The notes under the pieces are model-generated. The model did no database searches, was not told where the DNA came from, and saw only the letters and a program-made list of their open reading frames with translations. The position numbers were made by a program, and so were the translations under genes. From positions 7,874,001 through 7,938,000 of the forward strand of contig NZ_CP117522.1 of NCBI RefSeq assembly GCF_031679605.1: 64,000 nucleotides of DNA, in the 5' to 3' direction. Shown here one piece after another: positions 9,206 through 21,011 of this stretch (within the stretch, counting starts at the first letter, position 1; every line of letters begins with the position of its first letter). Source of the DNA: Streptomyces luomodiensis. GTDB lineage: Bacteria > Actinomycetota > Actinomycetes > Streptomycetales > Streptomycetaceae.

Positions 9206-10063
9206 TCAGTAGGTGTAGAAGCCCGAGCCCGTCTTGCGGCCCATCCGGCCCGCGTCCACCATCCGCAGCAGCAGTGGGGGAGCGGCGTACAGCGGCTCCT
9301 TGTACTCGGCGTACATCGAGTCGGCGATCGCCGTGATGGTGTCCAGGCCGATCAGATCGGCCAGCTTCAGCGGGCCCATCGGATGGGCGCAGCCCAGCTC
9401 CATACCGTTGTCGATGTCCTCGCGGCTGGCGATCCCGGACTCGAACATCCGGATGGCGGACAGCAGATACGGGATGAGCAGCGCGTTGACCACGAACCCC
9501 GCGCGGTCCTGGGCGCGGATGGCGTGTTTGCCGAGGACGTCGTGGACCAGCGCCTCGGAGCGCTTGATGGTCTCCTCACCGGTGGTGAGCGCCGGGATCA
9601 GCTCCACCAGCGCCTGCACCGGCGCCGGGTTGAAGAAGTGGATGCCGATCACCTGATCGGGGCGGGAGGTGGCGACGGCCAGCTTGACCAGCGGGATGGA
9701 GGAGGTGTTGGAGGCGAGGATGGCGTCCGGGCGGGTCACCACCTGGTCGAGCACCTGGAAGATCTCCGTCTTGACCTGCTCGTTCTCGACCACCGCCTCG
9801 ATCACGAGATCGCGGTCGGCGAACTCCCCCAGATCGGTGGTGAAGCTCAGCCGGTCCAGCGTCGCGTCGCGCTGCTCCTCGGTGATCTTGCCGCGCTCCG
9901 CGGCCTTGCCGAGGGAGTTGGTCAGCCGGGTACGCCCTATTTCCAGGGCCTCGCCCGTGGTCTCCGCGACCATCACGTCCAGGCCGGAACGTGCGCACAC
10001 CTCCGCGATGCCGGCACCCATCTGGCCACAGCCCACCACTCCGACGCGTTCGATGTCGGTCAC
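9206..10063 (-). CDS. 3-hydroxybutyryl-CoA / 3-hydroxyacyl-CoA dehydrogenase
   Basis: 285 residues, the usual length of the single-function enzyme. NAD-binding Rossmann motif VGCGQMGAGIAEV near the N-terminus; ASNTSSIPL and the catalytic HFFNPAPVQALVE stretch in the middle; C-terminal dimerization domain with GCAHPMGPLKLADLIGLDT. Oxidizes (S)-3-hydroxyacyl-CoA, or runs in reverse to make 3-hydroxybutyryl-CoA for ethylmalonyl-CoA or butyryl-CoA supply. Stand-alone gene with no beta-oxidation partners beside it; separated from the upstream GH74 gene by a hairpin. Confidence 0.93.
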   Translation of the reverse strand: MTDIERVGVVGCGQMGAGIAEVCARSGLDVMVAETTGEALEIGRTRLTNSLGKAAERGKITEEQRDATLDRLSFTTDLGEFADRDLVIEAVVENEQVKTEIFQVLDQVVTRPDAILASNTSSIPLVKLAVATSRPDQVIGIHFFNPAPVQALVELIPALTTGEETIKRSEALVHDVLGKHAIRAQDRAGFVVNALLIPYLLSAIRMFESGIASREDIDNGMELGCAHPMGPLKLADLIGLDTITAIADSMYAEYKEPLYAAPPLLLRMVDAGRMGRKTGSGFYTY

Positions 10064-10141
10064 ATCGTGCCTTTCGCTGGTCCAGTCGTCCGTTGTGTCG
10101 TCCCCCCTGCGCCCCAGACGTTACCCTCCGGTTATCGGCAA

Positions 10142-10181
10142 GGGGCGGGCCGGGGCCGGATTCCCGGCCGTGGCCCGCCCC
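10142..10181 (-). terminator. Probable terminator of the GH74 gene
   Basis: GGGGCGGGCC (10142-10151) pairs with GGCCCGCCCC (10172-10181); an inner GGCCGG/CCGGCC pairing lengthens the stem. It lies 36 bp past the leftward GH74 stop and upstream of the dehydrogenase gene. Confidence 0.55.
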
Positions 10182-10217
10182 CGCTCCCCGCTCCCGCACG
10201 GGGCTCTCACATCACCG

Positions 10218-12545
10218 TCACGAGATGTCGCCGCGCAGGATGCCACGGCCGTTGGTGGCCACGTAGACCCGTCCGTAGACGCGCGGGTCGCCGGTGATGG
10301 CGGCGCCCGTCCAGCCCCACTGGTGGGCGTCGTCGTTGATCCGGGTCCAGCTCGCCCCGGCGTCGGTGGAGCGGAAGATGCCGCGCACCCCGCCGATCTT
10401 CGCGCTGGTGTAGAGCGCCTGGTAGGAGGCGCCCGGTGCCGCCTTGCCGAAGCCGATGGTGTCCGCCTGCTGGACGCCGCTGAGCTTGGTGAAGGTGGCG
10501 CCGGAGTCCGTGGAGTGCCACAGCCCGTAGGCCCCGCCGGTGCTGCCGCCCGCGAGCCAGATGTCGCCCTCGGTGCCCGGCAGCGCCTTGAACCGCACCG
10601 GGCCGTCGGCGGGCAGCCCGGAGGACGCCTTGGCGGTGAAGGTGGCGCCGCCGTCGGTGGAGACGTAGAAGACGCCCGCCTTGAAGCCGTAGAACTTCTT
10701 GGGGTTCTTGCGGTCGGACTCCACGACCGCTCCGGCCGGGATACCGCTCGACGCCGACCAGGAGGTGCCGAAACCGGTGGTGTGGTAGACGGCCGAGGTG
10801 CCCTCCGGGGCCCAGACGAAGCCGCTGCCGTCGGCCGCGGCGGCCACCGTGCCGCCGCCGGTGACCCCGGACGGTTCGCTGCCCTGCCACCAGTTGGCAC
10901 CGTTGTCGGTCGAGAAGGCGATCCGCGGGGCGGAGTCGTTGTTGCCCACCCGCACCACGGTGTTCGGGCTGGTCTCGGCGTAGTCCAGGCTGGTGGTCGT
11001 GGTGAACGTGGGCGAGGTGTACATCTTCGCGGGCACCGCGTCCGGATCGGTGTGGCGGAAGCCCCCGATGTCACCGAGCGCGCTGAGCAGCGGGGCGCCG
11101 GTGGGCGGGCTGGCCAGGTCGTTGACCGCGGTCTCCTCCAGGCCCTTGACCATGGGCGTGATGGTGATTTTGCCGCCTGTGTCCCAGCTGGCGAGGTTCT
11201 CCGTGCCGTAGACCGTCGCCCCCGTGCCGTACATCATCCGGTTGGAGTCGAACGGGTCGATCTCCAGCGCCTCGGTCATCCAGCCCAGCTTCGGGGTCAC
11301 TTCGGGCGGCGAGGGGTTGGTGCCGAAGGTCAGCCACGGGACGGACGAGACGTCCTGGGTGTAGCGGAAGGACCGGTTCGGGTAGCTGGTCCAGTCCCAG
11401 GCCCGGGTCCAGGTGGCGCCGGAGTCGGTGGAGCGGAAGATCTGGGTGTCCGGCCACCAGGAGCTGTACCCGGTCACCATCAGCGTGCCCGGTTTCTGCC
11501 GGTCCACCGTGAGCCCGCTGTAGCCGAAGTAGGTGTCGGCGTCGGTCATGGGGCTGATGTTGGTCCACTCCCCGGTCGCCGTGGCGTACCGCCACACCTG
11601 GCCCTTCTCCCCGTCGTACGGGCCGCCCTTGTCGCTGGTGGTGAGGTACAGATAGCCGTTCTTCGCATCGAGGACGCCCTTGTGGGAGAGGTAGCCGGTG
11701 GGCTGCCCGGCCACCCGCGACCAGGTGGCGCCCGCGTCCGTCGAGCGGTAGACGGTGTTGTCCTTGTCGGCCACGCCCACGTAGACGGTCTTCGTGGCGC
11801 TGCCCGGGGAACCGGTGCGCTCGTCGAAGGTCACCCACACCACGCCCTGGTTGTCGCTCAGATAGCCGGTGGTGTCGCTCGCGTCCTGGACGTACGTGCC
11901 GGGGTTGGGGAAGGCCGTCACCTTCGACCAGGTGACCCCGGAGTCGGTGGAGCGCCACAGCCCGTTGCCGCTCGGCGCGCCGAGGTAGAGCACGCTGTTC
12001 TTGTTGGGATCGACCGCCAGCCGTTCCCCCATGCCGCGGCCGGGCATGTTGCCGCCGAGCTTGAAGGGGAGGGTGGTGGACTGCCAGCTGGCGCCGCGGT
12101 CGGCGGAGCGCAGGATCGCGCCGTTGCCCGGGTCCCAGCTGTTGGTGTACGTACCGGCCGCCACATAGACCTTGTCGGGGTCCACCGAGTCGCTGGCCAG
12201 GCTCACCACCCCGGTCCAGCCCCAGTGGTCCCAGTCCAGCGAGTCCAGCAGCGGCACCCACCGCTTGCCGGACTGATCCCAGCGGTACGCCCCGCCGATG
12301 TCGGTGCGGGCGTAGGCGAGGTTCTTCTCCTTGCGGTTGAAGATGATGCCGGGGACGAAGCCGCCGCCGTCCACCCGGACGTTCCGCCAGGTGTAGGCGT
12401 CGGCCTGGGCCGCGCCCCGGTCGGAGGTGCCGGGGGCCGCGTCGGGGCGGGCCGCCGCGGGGGAGGCGGCCGCGGTGAGCAATCCGCCGACGAGCGCCAG
12501 CGCGGCCATGAGCGCGCCGATCGGTCTTCTGCCTTTGCTGCGCAC
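10218..12545 (-). CDS. Secreted GH74 xyloglucanase / endoglucanase
   Basis: 775 residues. Sec signal peptide (basic MRSKGRR, hydrophobic ALMAALALVGGLLTAA, cleavage likely after ASPAAA). The mature protein is the twin seven-bladed propeller of family GH74: WRNVRVDGGGFVPGIIFN and IGGAYRWDQSGKRWVPL at the start, and many Asp-box/BNR repeats of the form STDSGATWT. The protein ends at the propeller (GRGILRGDIS) with no linker or cellulose-binding module, unlike many Streptomyces GH74 enzymes. It would cleave xyloglucan outside the cell. A perfect CebR-type operator lies 60 bp upstream of the start, linking it to cello-oligosaccharide sensing. Confidence 0.93.
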   Translation of the reverse strand: MRSKGRRPIGALMAALALVGGLLTAAASPAAARPDAAPGTSDRGAAQADAYTWRNVRVDGGGFVPGIIFNRKEKNLAYARTDIGGAYRWDQSGKRWVPLLDSLDWDHWGWTGVVSLASDSVDPDKVYVAAGTYTNSWDPGNGAILRSADRGASWQSTTLPFKLGGNMPGRGMGERLAVDPNKNSVLYLGAPSGNGLWRSTDSGVTWSKVTAFPNPGTYVQDASDTTGYLSDNQGVVWVTFDERTGSPGSATKTVYVGVADKDNTVYRSTDAGATWSRVAGQPTGYLSHKGVLDAKNGYLYLTTSDKGGPYDGEKGQVWRYATATGEWTNISPMTDADTYFGYSGLTVDRQKPGTLMVTGYSSWWPDTQIFRSTDSGATWTRAWDWTSYPNRSFRYTQDVSSVPWLTFGTNPSPPEVTPKLGWMTEALEIDPFDSNRMMYGTGATVYGTENLASWDTGGKITITPMVKGLEETAVNDLASPPTGAPLLSALGDIGGFRHTDPDAVPAKMYTSPTFTTTTSLDYAETSPNTVVRVGNNDSAPRIAFSTDNGANWWQGSEPSGVTGGGTVAAAADGSGFVWAPEGTSAVYHTTGFGTSWSASSGIPAGAVVESDRKNPKKFYGFKAGVFYVSTDGGATFTAKASSGLPADGPVRFKALPGTEGDIWLAGGSTGGAYGLWHSTDSGATFTKLSGVQQADTIGFGKAAPGASYQALYTSAKIGGVRGIFRSTDAGASWTRINDDAHQWGWTGAAITGDPRVYGRVYVATNGRGILRGDIS

Positions 12546-12604
12546 GGGAACTTCCTCTCCGGACGTGGGGGTAGTGAGGCGTGCGGGCTGTGCGGGCGAA
12601 GATT

Positions 12605-12618
12605 TGGGAGCGCTCCCA
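12605..12618 (-). promoter_or_regulatory. CebR-type operator TGGGAGCGCTCCCA
   Basis: Perfect 14-bp palindrome, matching the published CebR (cellulose utilization repressor) box of Streptomyces as I remember it. Placed 60 bp before the GH74 start codon, the usual repressor position. The rightward glycosidase gene starts 245 bp away and may be less affected. Confidence 0.8.
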
Positions 12619-12862
12619 TGCGTGCGTCATCCGATGTTAGCGGCCGGATGGGCGCGCGAGAAGGGTGAAGTCAAGTGGTCCTCAAGGGGTGTTGGGGGCC
12701 GAGCGCCCGTATGCGCGCCATGCATTGCCCGGCGCCCGCAAGGGCCCCATCATCAGCGGGAGTTGCCGCCGCATCAGGCCCCCGTCGCCGTCATGTCACG
12801 CCCGGCGCGACACCCGGCGACGGAGGCCGTCCACGGCACGAGGACCGAGGCGAGGAGTGAGC

Positions 12863-14095
12863 ATGGGTCGGATCACACGCAGGAGTCTGACGGTCGCGGC
12901 CGCCGGGGCGCTGGCCGCGACCGTCACCGCGGGCGACGCGCTGGCGGACGGGCGGGGCGGTGGGCACCGGCCCGAGTTCCGCGGAATGTGGCTGGCCACC
13001 GTGGCCAACCGCGACTGGCCGTCCAGGCCCGGTCTCGGCGCCGCCGAGCAGCGGGCCGAACTGCTCGCCTTCCTCGACACCGCCGTGGACCGCAGGCTCA
13101 ACGCGGTCGTCTTCCAGGTGCGGCCGACGGCGGACGCGCTGTGGCCCTCACCGTACGAGCCGTGGGCGGAGTGCCTCACCGGCGTCCAGGGCCGGGACCC
13201 GGGCTGGGACCCGCTGGGCACCGCCGTGCGCGAGGCGCACCGGCGCGGTCTGGAGCTGCACGCCTGGTTCAACCCGTACCGGATCGCCAACCACACCGAC
13301 CCCTCCCGGCTGGTCCCCACGCATCCGGCCCGGGTGCACCCCGAGTGGGCCGTGCCGTACGGCGGGAAGCTCTACTACAACCCCGGGCTGCCCGAGGTCC
13401 GCCGGTTCGTCCAGGACGCCATGCTGGACGCGGTCGCGCGCTATGACATCGACGCCGTCCACTGGGACGACTACTTCTACCCCTATCCGGTGGCCGGCCA
13501 GGTCTTCGACGACGACGCGGCCTACGAGCGCCACGGCGCGGGCTTCCCGGACCGGGCGGCCTGGCGGCGGAACAACATCGACCGTCTGGTGCACGAGACG
13601 GCCGTACGCGTCAAGCGGCTGAAGCCGCGGGTGCGGTTCGGCATCAGCCCGTTCGCCGTCTGGCGCAACCAGGCCACCGACCCGCTCGGCTCCGCCACCA
13701 CGGCAGGGGTGCAGACCTACGACGACCTCTACGCGGACACCCGTGCCTGGGTGCGGCGGGGGTGGCTCGACTACATCGTGCCGCAGGTCTACTGGAACAT
13801 CGGTTTCACCGCCGCCGACTACGCGGTGCTCGTCCCCTGGTGGTCCCGGGTGGTGCGGGGCTCCGGGGTGCGCCTCTACATCGGCGAGGCGCTCTACAAG
13901 GCGGGCGATCCGGCGCAGCCCGCGCCCTGGCAGGACCCCGCGGAGCTGTCCCGGCACCTCACCTTCGACCGGGACTTTCCGCAGGTGCGCGGCAATGTCT
14001 GGTTCTCGGCGAAGGAAGTGGCCGCCGACCGCAACGGCGCCATGGCGCGCGTGGTCGCCGACCACTATCCGTATCGGGTCCGTCCGCCCCGCTGA
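12863..14095 (+). CDS. Exported GHL10/DUF187-family glycoside hydrolase-like protein
   Basis: 410 residues from ATG 12863 (GAGGAGTGAGC upstream). N-terminus has a twin-arginine motif and hydrophobic stretch (TRRSLTVAAAGALAATVTAG) typical of a Tat signal. The body is a TIM barrel of the YngK/GHL10 type: EFRGMWLATVANRDWP, LNAVVFQVRPTADALWPS, GLELHAWFNPYR, DAVHWDDYFYPYP, VRFGISPFAVWR and DYIVPQVYWN. Such proteins are presumed glycosidases acting on cell-wall or environmental glycans; the substrate is unproven. Divergent from the GH74 gene, so the two may share a carbohydrate-responsive region. Confidence 0.88.
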   Translation: MGRITRRSLTVAAAGALAATVTAGDALADGRGGGHRPEFRGMWLATVANRDWPSRPGLGAAEQRAELLAFLDTAVDRRLNAVVFQVRPTADALWPSPYEPWAECLTGVQGRDPGWDPLGTAVREAHRRGLELHAWFNPYRIANHTDPSRLVPTHPARVHPEWAVPYGGKLYYNPGLPEVRRFVQDAMLDAVARYDIDAVHWDDYFYPYPVAGQVFDDDAAYERHGAGFPDRAAWRRNNIDRLVHETAVRVKRLKPRVRFGISPFAVWRNQATDPLGSATTAGVQTYDDLYADTRAWVRRGWLDYIVPQVYWNIGFTAADYAVLVPWWSRVVRGSGVRLYIGEALYKAGDPAQPAPWQDPAELSRHLTFDRDFPQVRGNVWFSAKEVAADRNGAMARVVADHYPYRVRPPR

Positions 14096-14119
14096 ACCGG
14101 GCCGTGGCCCGTGGGACGG

Positions 14120-14326
14120 CTACCGCCGGCCGGGTCCGGTGGCCAGGTGGCGGACGACCGAGTCGGGGCCGGGGGAGAACAGGCACTCGTGGCCGTCGTC
14201 CTCGTAGCGGATACGGTAGGGCGGCTCTCCGTGGTCCCCGAGCACTTCGATGATCTCCGCCACACGGTCGTGAATTCCGACAACCCTGCCGTGCACCAGC
14301 AGCTTGTCGCCTACGGTCGCCTCCAT
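14120..14326 (-). CDS. DUF1918 domain protein
   Basis: 68 residues; begins MEATVGDKLLVHGRVVG and continues with EIIEVLGDHGEPPYRIRYED and SPGPDSVVRH, the complete DUF1918 pattern (small SH3-like beta barrel). AGGAGG stands 8-9 nt before the ATG. Very common in actinobacteria as a stand-alone small protein; function unknown. Faces the GHL10 gene end to end with 24 bp between stops. Confidence 0.9.
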   Translation of the reverse strand: MEATVGDKLLVHGRVVGIHDRVAEIIEVLGDHGEPPYRIRYEDDGHECLFSPGPDSVVRHLATGPGRR

Positions 14327-14394
14327 CTGCGTGACCTCCTGTCCGCCGGAGGGCAATGCGATCTGCCGAGGACAATGCGATCCCTGAAGCCAGT

Positions 14395-15603
14395 CTATGG
14401 CTGGTTGTCCTGGTTTGCTCCGGCCGTGGGGTGATTCCGGTCCGCCGCTTCGGGGCTCCGGTCCGTCTTTCCGGGGCCCCGGTCCGCCAGTTCGGCGGCC
14501 CGGTCCGGCGCTTCGGGGGCCGGCGCTTCGGGGTGCGCCGCTTCGGGGTGCGCCGCTTCGGGGTGCGCCGCTGAGGACTTCCGCGCCCGGCCCGGCGCGG
14601 GGGTCCGTACCGCCGCCGGGACCCTGGCCCGCTGTGTCACCCCGATGCACACCAGCACCGCGAGGGCGGCGATGGGGGCGGCGGGGGTCAGCTCCTCGTC
14701 GAGGAGCAGCACCGACCACACCAGGGTGAGCAGCGGCTGGGCCAGCTGGAGCTGGCTGGCCCTGGCCACCCCGATGGCGGCCATCCCCCGGTACCAGACC
14801 ACCAGGCCCATGAACTGCGAGCCGGCCGCCAGCCACACCAGCCCGGCCACCGCCCGGCCGCCGAGGTGGACGTCCTCGGCGGCCAGCGCGAGCACCGCGC
14901 CCGGCACCGACAGCGGCAGACAGCCCACCAGCGCCCAGCCGATCACCTGCCAGCCCGGCATATGGGCGGCCAGCCGGCCGCCCTCCGTATAGCCCGCCGC
15001 GCACACCAGCAGCGCGGCGAACAGATACAGATCGCCGGTGGTGAGCGCGCCGCCGCTCTGCTGCACCGCGAAGGCGATCACGACCGCGGCCCCGGCCAGC
15101 GCCGCCGCCCAGAACACCCGCGAGGGCCGCACTCCGGTGCGTACGGCGGAGAGGGCGGCGGTGGTCAGCGGCAGCAGGCCGACCACCACGGCCGAGTGCG
15201 CGGTGGTGGCGGTCTGGAGCGCGAGCGTGGTCAGCAGCGGGAAGCCCACGACGACCCCGGCCGCGACGACCAGCAGCCCAGGCCAGTGGCGGCGGTCCGG
15301 CACCGGGACCCGCAGGGCGGCCAGCGCCCCGCCCGCGATCAGTGCGGCGAGCACCATCCGGCAGGCGGTCGCCGACCAGGGGCCGAAGCCGGTGAGCGCC
15401 CACGCGGTGGCGGGGAAGGTGAGGGAGAAGGCGGCCACGCCGAGCGCGGCGAGCGCGGTGCCGGTCCGGGGGGCGGGTGGCGCCGGGGTGCCGGTACGGG
15501 AGGCGGACGGGGCCGGGGCGCCCCGGCCCGGCGCGGGGCCGCCTGCGGGGCCGCCGCTCACCGCTATCGCACTGCCCTCAGTAGCGCTATCCTGTGCTGT
15601 CAT
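14395..15603 (-). CDS. EamA/DMT-family transporter
   Basis: 402 residues. About ten membrane helices in two EamA repeats (from LAALGVAAFSLTFPATAWAL near residue 50 to PIAALAVLVCIGVTQRA near 325). Unusual are a ~45-residue Ala/Pro-rich N-terminus and a ~65-residue charged C-terminal tail containing three tandem HPEAA-like units encoded by an exact 15-bp repeat. DMT proteins export metabolites or amino acids; substrate unknown. The start codon overlaps that of the divergent MocR-type regulator, a common partnership in which the regulator controls the exporter. Confidence 0.87.
   Translation of the reverse strand: MTAQDSATEGSAIAVSGGPAGGPAPGRGAPAPSASRTGTPAPPAPRTGTALAALGVAAFSLTFPATAWALTGFGPWSATACRMVLAALIAGGALAALRVPVPDRRHWPGLLVVAAGVVVGFPLLTTLALQTATTAHSAVVVGLLPLTTAALSAVRTGVRPSRVFWAAALAGAAVVIAFAVQQSGGALTTGDLYLFAALLVCAAGYTEGGRLAAHMPGWQVIGWALVGCLPLSVPGAVLALAAEDVHLGGRAVAGLVWLAAGSQFMGLVVWYRGMAAIGVARASQLQLAQPLLTLVWSVLLLDEELTPAAPIAALAVLVCIGVTQRARVPAAVRTPAPGRARKSSAAHPEAAHPEAAHPEAPAPEAPDRAAELADRGPGKTDRSPEAADRNHPTAGANQDNQP
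14526..14570. repeat. 15-bp tandem repeat, three exact copies
   Basis: CTTCGGGGTGCGCCG at 14526-14540, 14541-14555 and 14556-14570. It keeps frame in the transporter tail, so copy number can vary without breaking the gene. Confidence 0.9.
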
Positions 15604-17056
15604 GCATCAGCGTAGCAGTGTGGCCGAACTCGCGGAATCGCTCCGGAAAGAGCTGGACCGCTACTCGCCGGGAGAGAAGCTGCCGTCCAGCCGTGCCCTG
15701 GTCGAGCGCTACCGGGTGAGCCCGGTGACCGTCTCCCGCGCCCTCGCCGCGCTCACCGCCGAAGGGCTGGTGACCACCCGCCCCGGCGCCGGCGCCTTCC
15801 GCGCCGACCGGCCACGGGACCGGGCACCACAGCCGGGCGACACCTCCTGGCAGGAGGTCGCGCTGAGCGTGGAGACGGCCGGTGAGTCGGTGCCGCGCTC
15901 GGTGGACGCCTCCGGCGTCCTGGCCACGCTCGCCGCCCCGCCGCCCGGGATCCTGGAGTTCAACAGCGGCTATCTGCACTCCTCGCTCCAGCCCGAACGG
16001 GCCCTGGCCGCCGCCCTGGCACGGGCCGGCCGGCGGCCCGGGGCGTGGGGCCGCCCGCCGGTGGAGGGGCTCGCGGAGCTGCGCGCCTGGTTCGCCCGGG
16101 AGATCGGCGGCCCGGCCGGAGTCCTCGGCGCCGCCGACGTCCTGGTCACCGCGGGCGGCCAGGCCGCGCTCACCTGCGCGCTGCGCGCGCTCGCACCGCC
16201 CGGCGCGCCCGTCCTGGTCGAGTCCCCCACCTACCCCGGGATCCTCGCCGCCGCCCGCGCCTCCGGGCTGCGGCCCGTCCCGGTCCCGGTGGACGCCGAC
16301 GGAATCCGCCCCGATCTGCTCGCCGAGGCACTGCGGGCGACCGGCGCCCGGGTCGTCGTGTGCCAGCCGCTGTTCCAGAACCCCACCGGCGCCGTGCTCT
16401 CCGCACAGCGGCGCCGCGAGGTGATCGGGATCGCCCGTGCGGCGGGCGCGTTCGTGGTGGAGGACGACTTCGCGCGCCGGCTCGTCCACGAGGACGCGCC
16501 CCCGCTGCCCGCCACCCTCGCCGCCGACGACCCCGACGGGGTGGTGGTCCACGTCTGCTCGCTCACCAAGGCCACCTCGCCCAGCCTGCGGGTGGGCGCG
16601 CTCGCCGCCCGCGGCCCCGCGCTGGAGCGGCTGCGCGCGATCCAGGTCGTCGACAGCTTCTTCGTGCCCCGCCCGCTCCAGGAGGCCGCGCTGGAACTGG
16701 TCGGCGCGCCGGCCTGGCCCCGCCATCTGCGCGGCGTCGCCGCCGAGCTGCACGCCCGCCGGGAGGCGCTGGTCACCGCGGTCCGGCGGGAGCTGCCCGG
16801 ACTTCAGCTGCGCCATGTGCCGCCCGGCGGCTACCACCTGTGGCTGCGGCTGCCTCAGGGCGCCGACGAGACCGCCCTGGCCTCCGCAGCGCTGCGCGCC
16901 GGGGTCGCCGTCGCCCCCGGCCGCCCGTACTTCTGCGCCGAACCGCCCGCGCCGCATGTGCGGCTGAGCTTCGCGTCGGTGGCGGGCGCCGGTGAACTGG
17001 CCGAAGGGGTACGGCGGTTGCGCACCGCGTGCGACGAGGTGCTGGGCGGGGCGTAG
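15602..17056 (+). CDS. MocR/PdxR-type regulator (GntR winged helix + aminotransferase-like domain)
   Basis: 484 residues. N-terminal GntR winged helix (AELAESLRKELDRYSPGEKL, PSSRALVERYRVSPVTVSRA, AEGLVTTRPGAGAF), then a fold-type-I aminotransferase domain with the PLP lysine in CSLTKATSPSLRVGAL and anchor sequences QPLFQNPTGAVLS and VEDDFARRL. MocR proteins bind PLP and an amino compound and regulate the neighbouring divergent gene, here the EamA transporter. ATG 15602 overlaps the transporter ATG (15603 on the minus strand), so one or both mRNAs would be leaderless; GTG 15620 is an alternative start. Confidence 0.9.
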   Translation: MHQRSSVAELAESLRKELDRYSPGEKLPSSRALVERYRVSPVTVSRALAALTAEGLVTTRPGAGAFRADRPRDRAPQPGDTSWQEVALSVETAGESVPRSVDASGVLATLAAPPPGILEFNSGYLHSSLQPERALAAALARAGRRPGAWGRPPVEGLAELRAWFAREIGGPAGVLGAADVLVTAGGQAALTCALRALAPPGAPVLVESPTYPGILAAARASGLRPVPVPVDADGIRPDLLAEALRATGARVVVCQPLFQNPTGAVLSAQRRREVIGIARAAGAFVVEDDFARRLVHEDAPPLPATLAADDPDGVVVHVCSLTKATSPSLRVGALAARGPALERLRAIQVVDSFFVPRPLQEAALELVGAPAWPRHLRGVAAELHARREALVTAVRRELPGLQLRHVPPGGYHLWLRLPQGADETALASAALRAGVAVAPGRPYFCAEPPAPHVRLSFASVAGAGELAEGVRRLRTACDEVLGGA

Positions 17057-17125
17057 GGGCCCCGCCGGTGGCGGCCGGACGGAAATCCGTCGCGGTACCG
17101 GCCGGGCCGCTGGTAGGAAGAGCCC

Positions 17126-17572
17126 ATGATCGACGGTTATGAGGTCTCCACCGACCCCGCCCGGCTCGACCCCGCCCGTATCCACCACTGGCTGTCCACC
17201 GACGCCTACTGGGCCCTCGGCCGCTCCCGCGAGAAGCAGGACCGCGCGATCGCCGGCTCGCTCAACTTCGGCGTGTACGACACCGCTTCGGGCGCCCAGG
17301 TCGCGTACGCCCGCGTGGTCACCGACCACGCCACCTTCGCCTGGCTCTGCGACGTCTACGTGGACCGGGCCGCGCGCGGCAAGGGCCTGGGCACCGCTCT
17401 GGCCGGCGCCGTACGCGACCACCTGGCACCCCACGGGCTGCGCCGCATCCTGCTCGCCACGCACGACGCGCACGGCGTCTACGCGAAGGCCGGCTTCGAG
17501 CCGCTCGACGACCCGGAGCACTGGATGGCCCTGGCCTTCTCCCGGCAGCGGGCCACCGGAGCGGGGGTGTGA
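17126..17572 (+). CDS. GNAT-family N-acetyltransferase
   Basis: 148 residues. Acetyl-CoA pyrophosphate loop seen as VDRAARGKGLGTALAGAV (R/Q-x-x-G-x-G/A), preceded by AWLCDVYV and followed by RILLATHDAHGVYAKAGFEP. The layout matches small stand-alone GNAT proteins (YitI/ArgA-like fold) of unknown substrate. It lies 69 bp after the MocR gene on the same strand, with GGTAGGAAG before the ATG. Confidence 0.87.
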   Translation: MIDGYEVSTDPARLDPARIHHWLSTDAYWALGRSREKQDRAIAGSLNFGVYDTASGAQVAYARVVTDHATFAWLCDVYVDRAARGKGLGTALAGAVRDHLAPHGLRRILLATHDAHGVYAKAGFEPLDDPEHWMALAFSRQRATGAGV

Positions 17573-17988
17573 CCGTACGACGCCGGGATGACGTTTCGGC
17601 TGACGCCGGTCGCCGCCGGCCGTAGTTCCTCGCGGCTGGGGGAGCGCTTCGGCGAGGACCGGCCGCCAGGCCCGGAGGGCCGGCGCGCCGCCCCGGCGCT
17701 CCGGCCGCCGACCGCGGCGGAGCCGCGTTACCGCTCGCCGTCGGCCCGCGGCCGGGGGACCGGCGTCGCGCCGGGCTTTCCCCCGCTGGCCCAACTCGCC
17801 CTGCGTGACTGTGAGATGGGCCACTGGGCGGCCCGCTCGCCGGCCGATGTGAGGGCATGCGCACCGCGGGCGGTGGACGCCTGGCTCAGCGATCCGTGGT
17901 CCGCGCCGCACGCCCGCTCTCCCCGGTCACCCTCACCGGCCGGGCGGGCGAGCGGACGTTACGCGTGGGCGGTGTGGGACGCGGGCGC
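17573..17988. other. Gap of 416 bp without a supported gene
   Basis: Between convergent acetyltransferase genes. Open frames cross it but show no domain motif, no ribosome site and a composition typical of off-frame high-GC sequence. I see no clear hairpin terminator, promoter or repeat; it could be decayed coding sequence. Confidence 0.5.
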
Positions 17989-20893
<2,905 letters not shown>

Positions 20894-20925
20894 GGCCCGG
20901 CCGCACCACAGCACCACCGCACCAC

Positions 20926-20965
20926 GAAACCGCCCCGACCGGACCCGTCCGGCCGGGGCGGTTTC
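20926..20965. terminator. Strong terminator after icd
   Basis: GAAACCGCCCCG... pairs with ...CGGGGCGGTTTC, about 17 paired bases around a short CCGG-acccgt-CCGG inner hairpin. The A-run on the left and T-run on the right make it an intrinsic terminator that could work in either direction. Confidence 0.85.
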
Positions 20966-21011
20966 CGCCCCGGCACCGTGCGCGGACGCTCGGCCCCGCA
21001 GGAGGGAACCC

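Noticed and set aside
9669..12668. A 999-codon plus-strand frame opposite the dehydrogenase and GH74 genes
   Set aside because: Antisense to two genes with clear motifs; no ribosome site and no recognizable domain.
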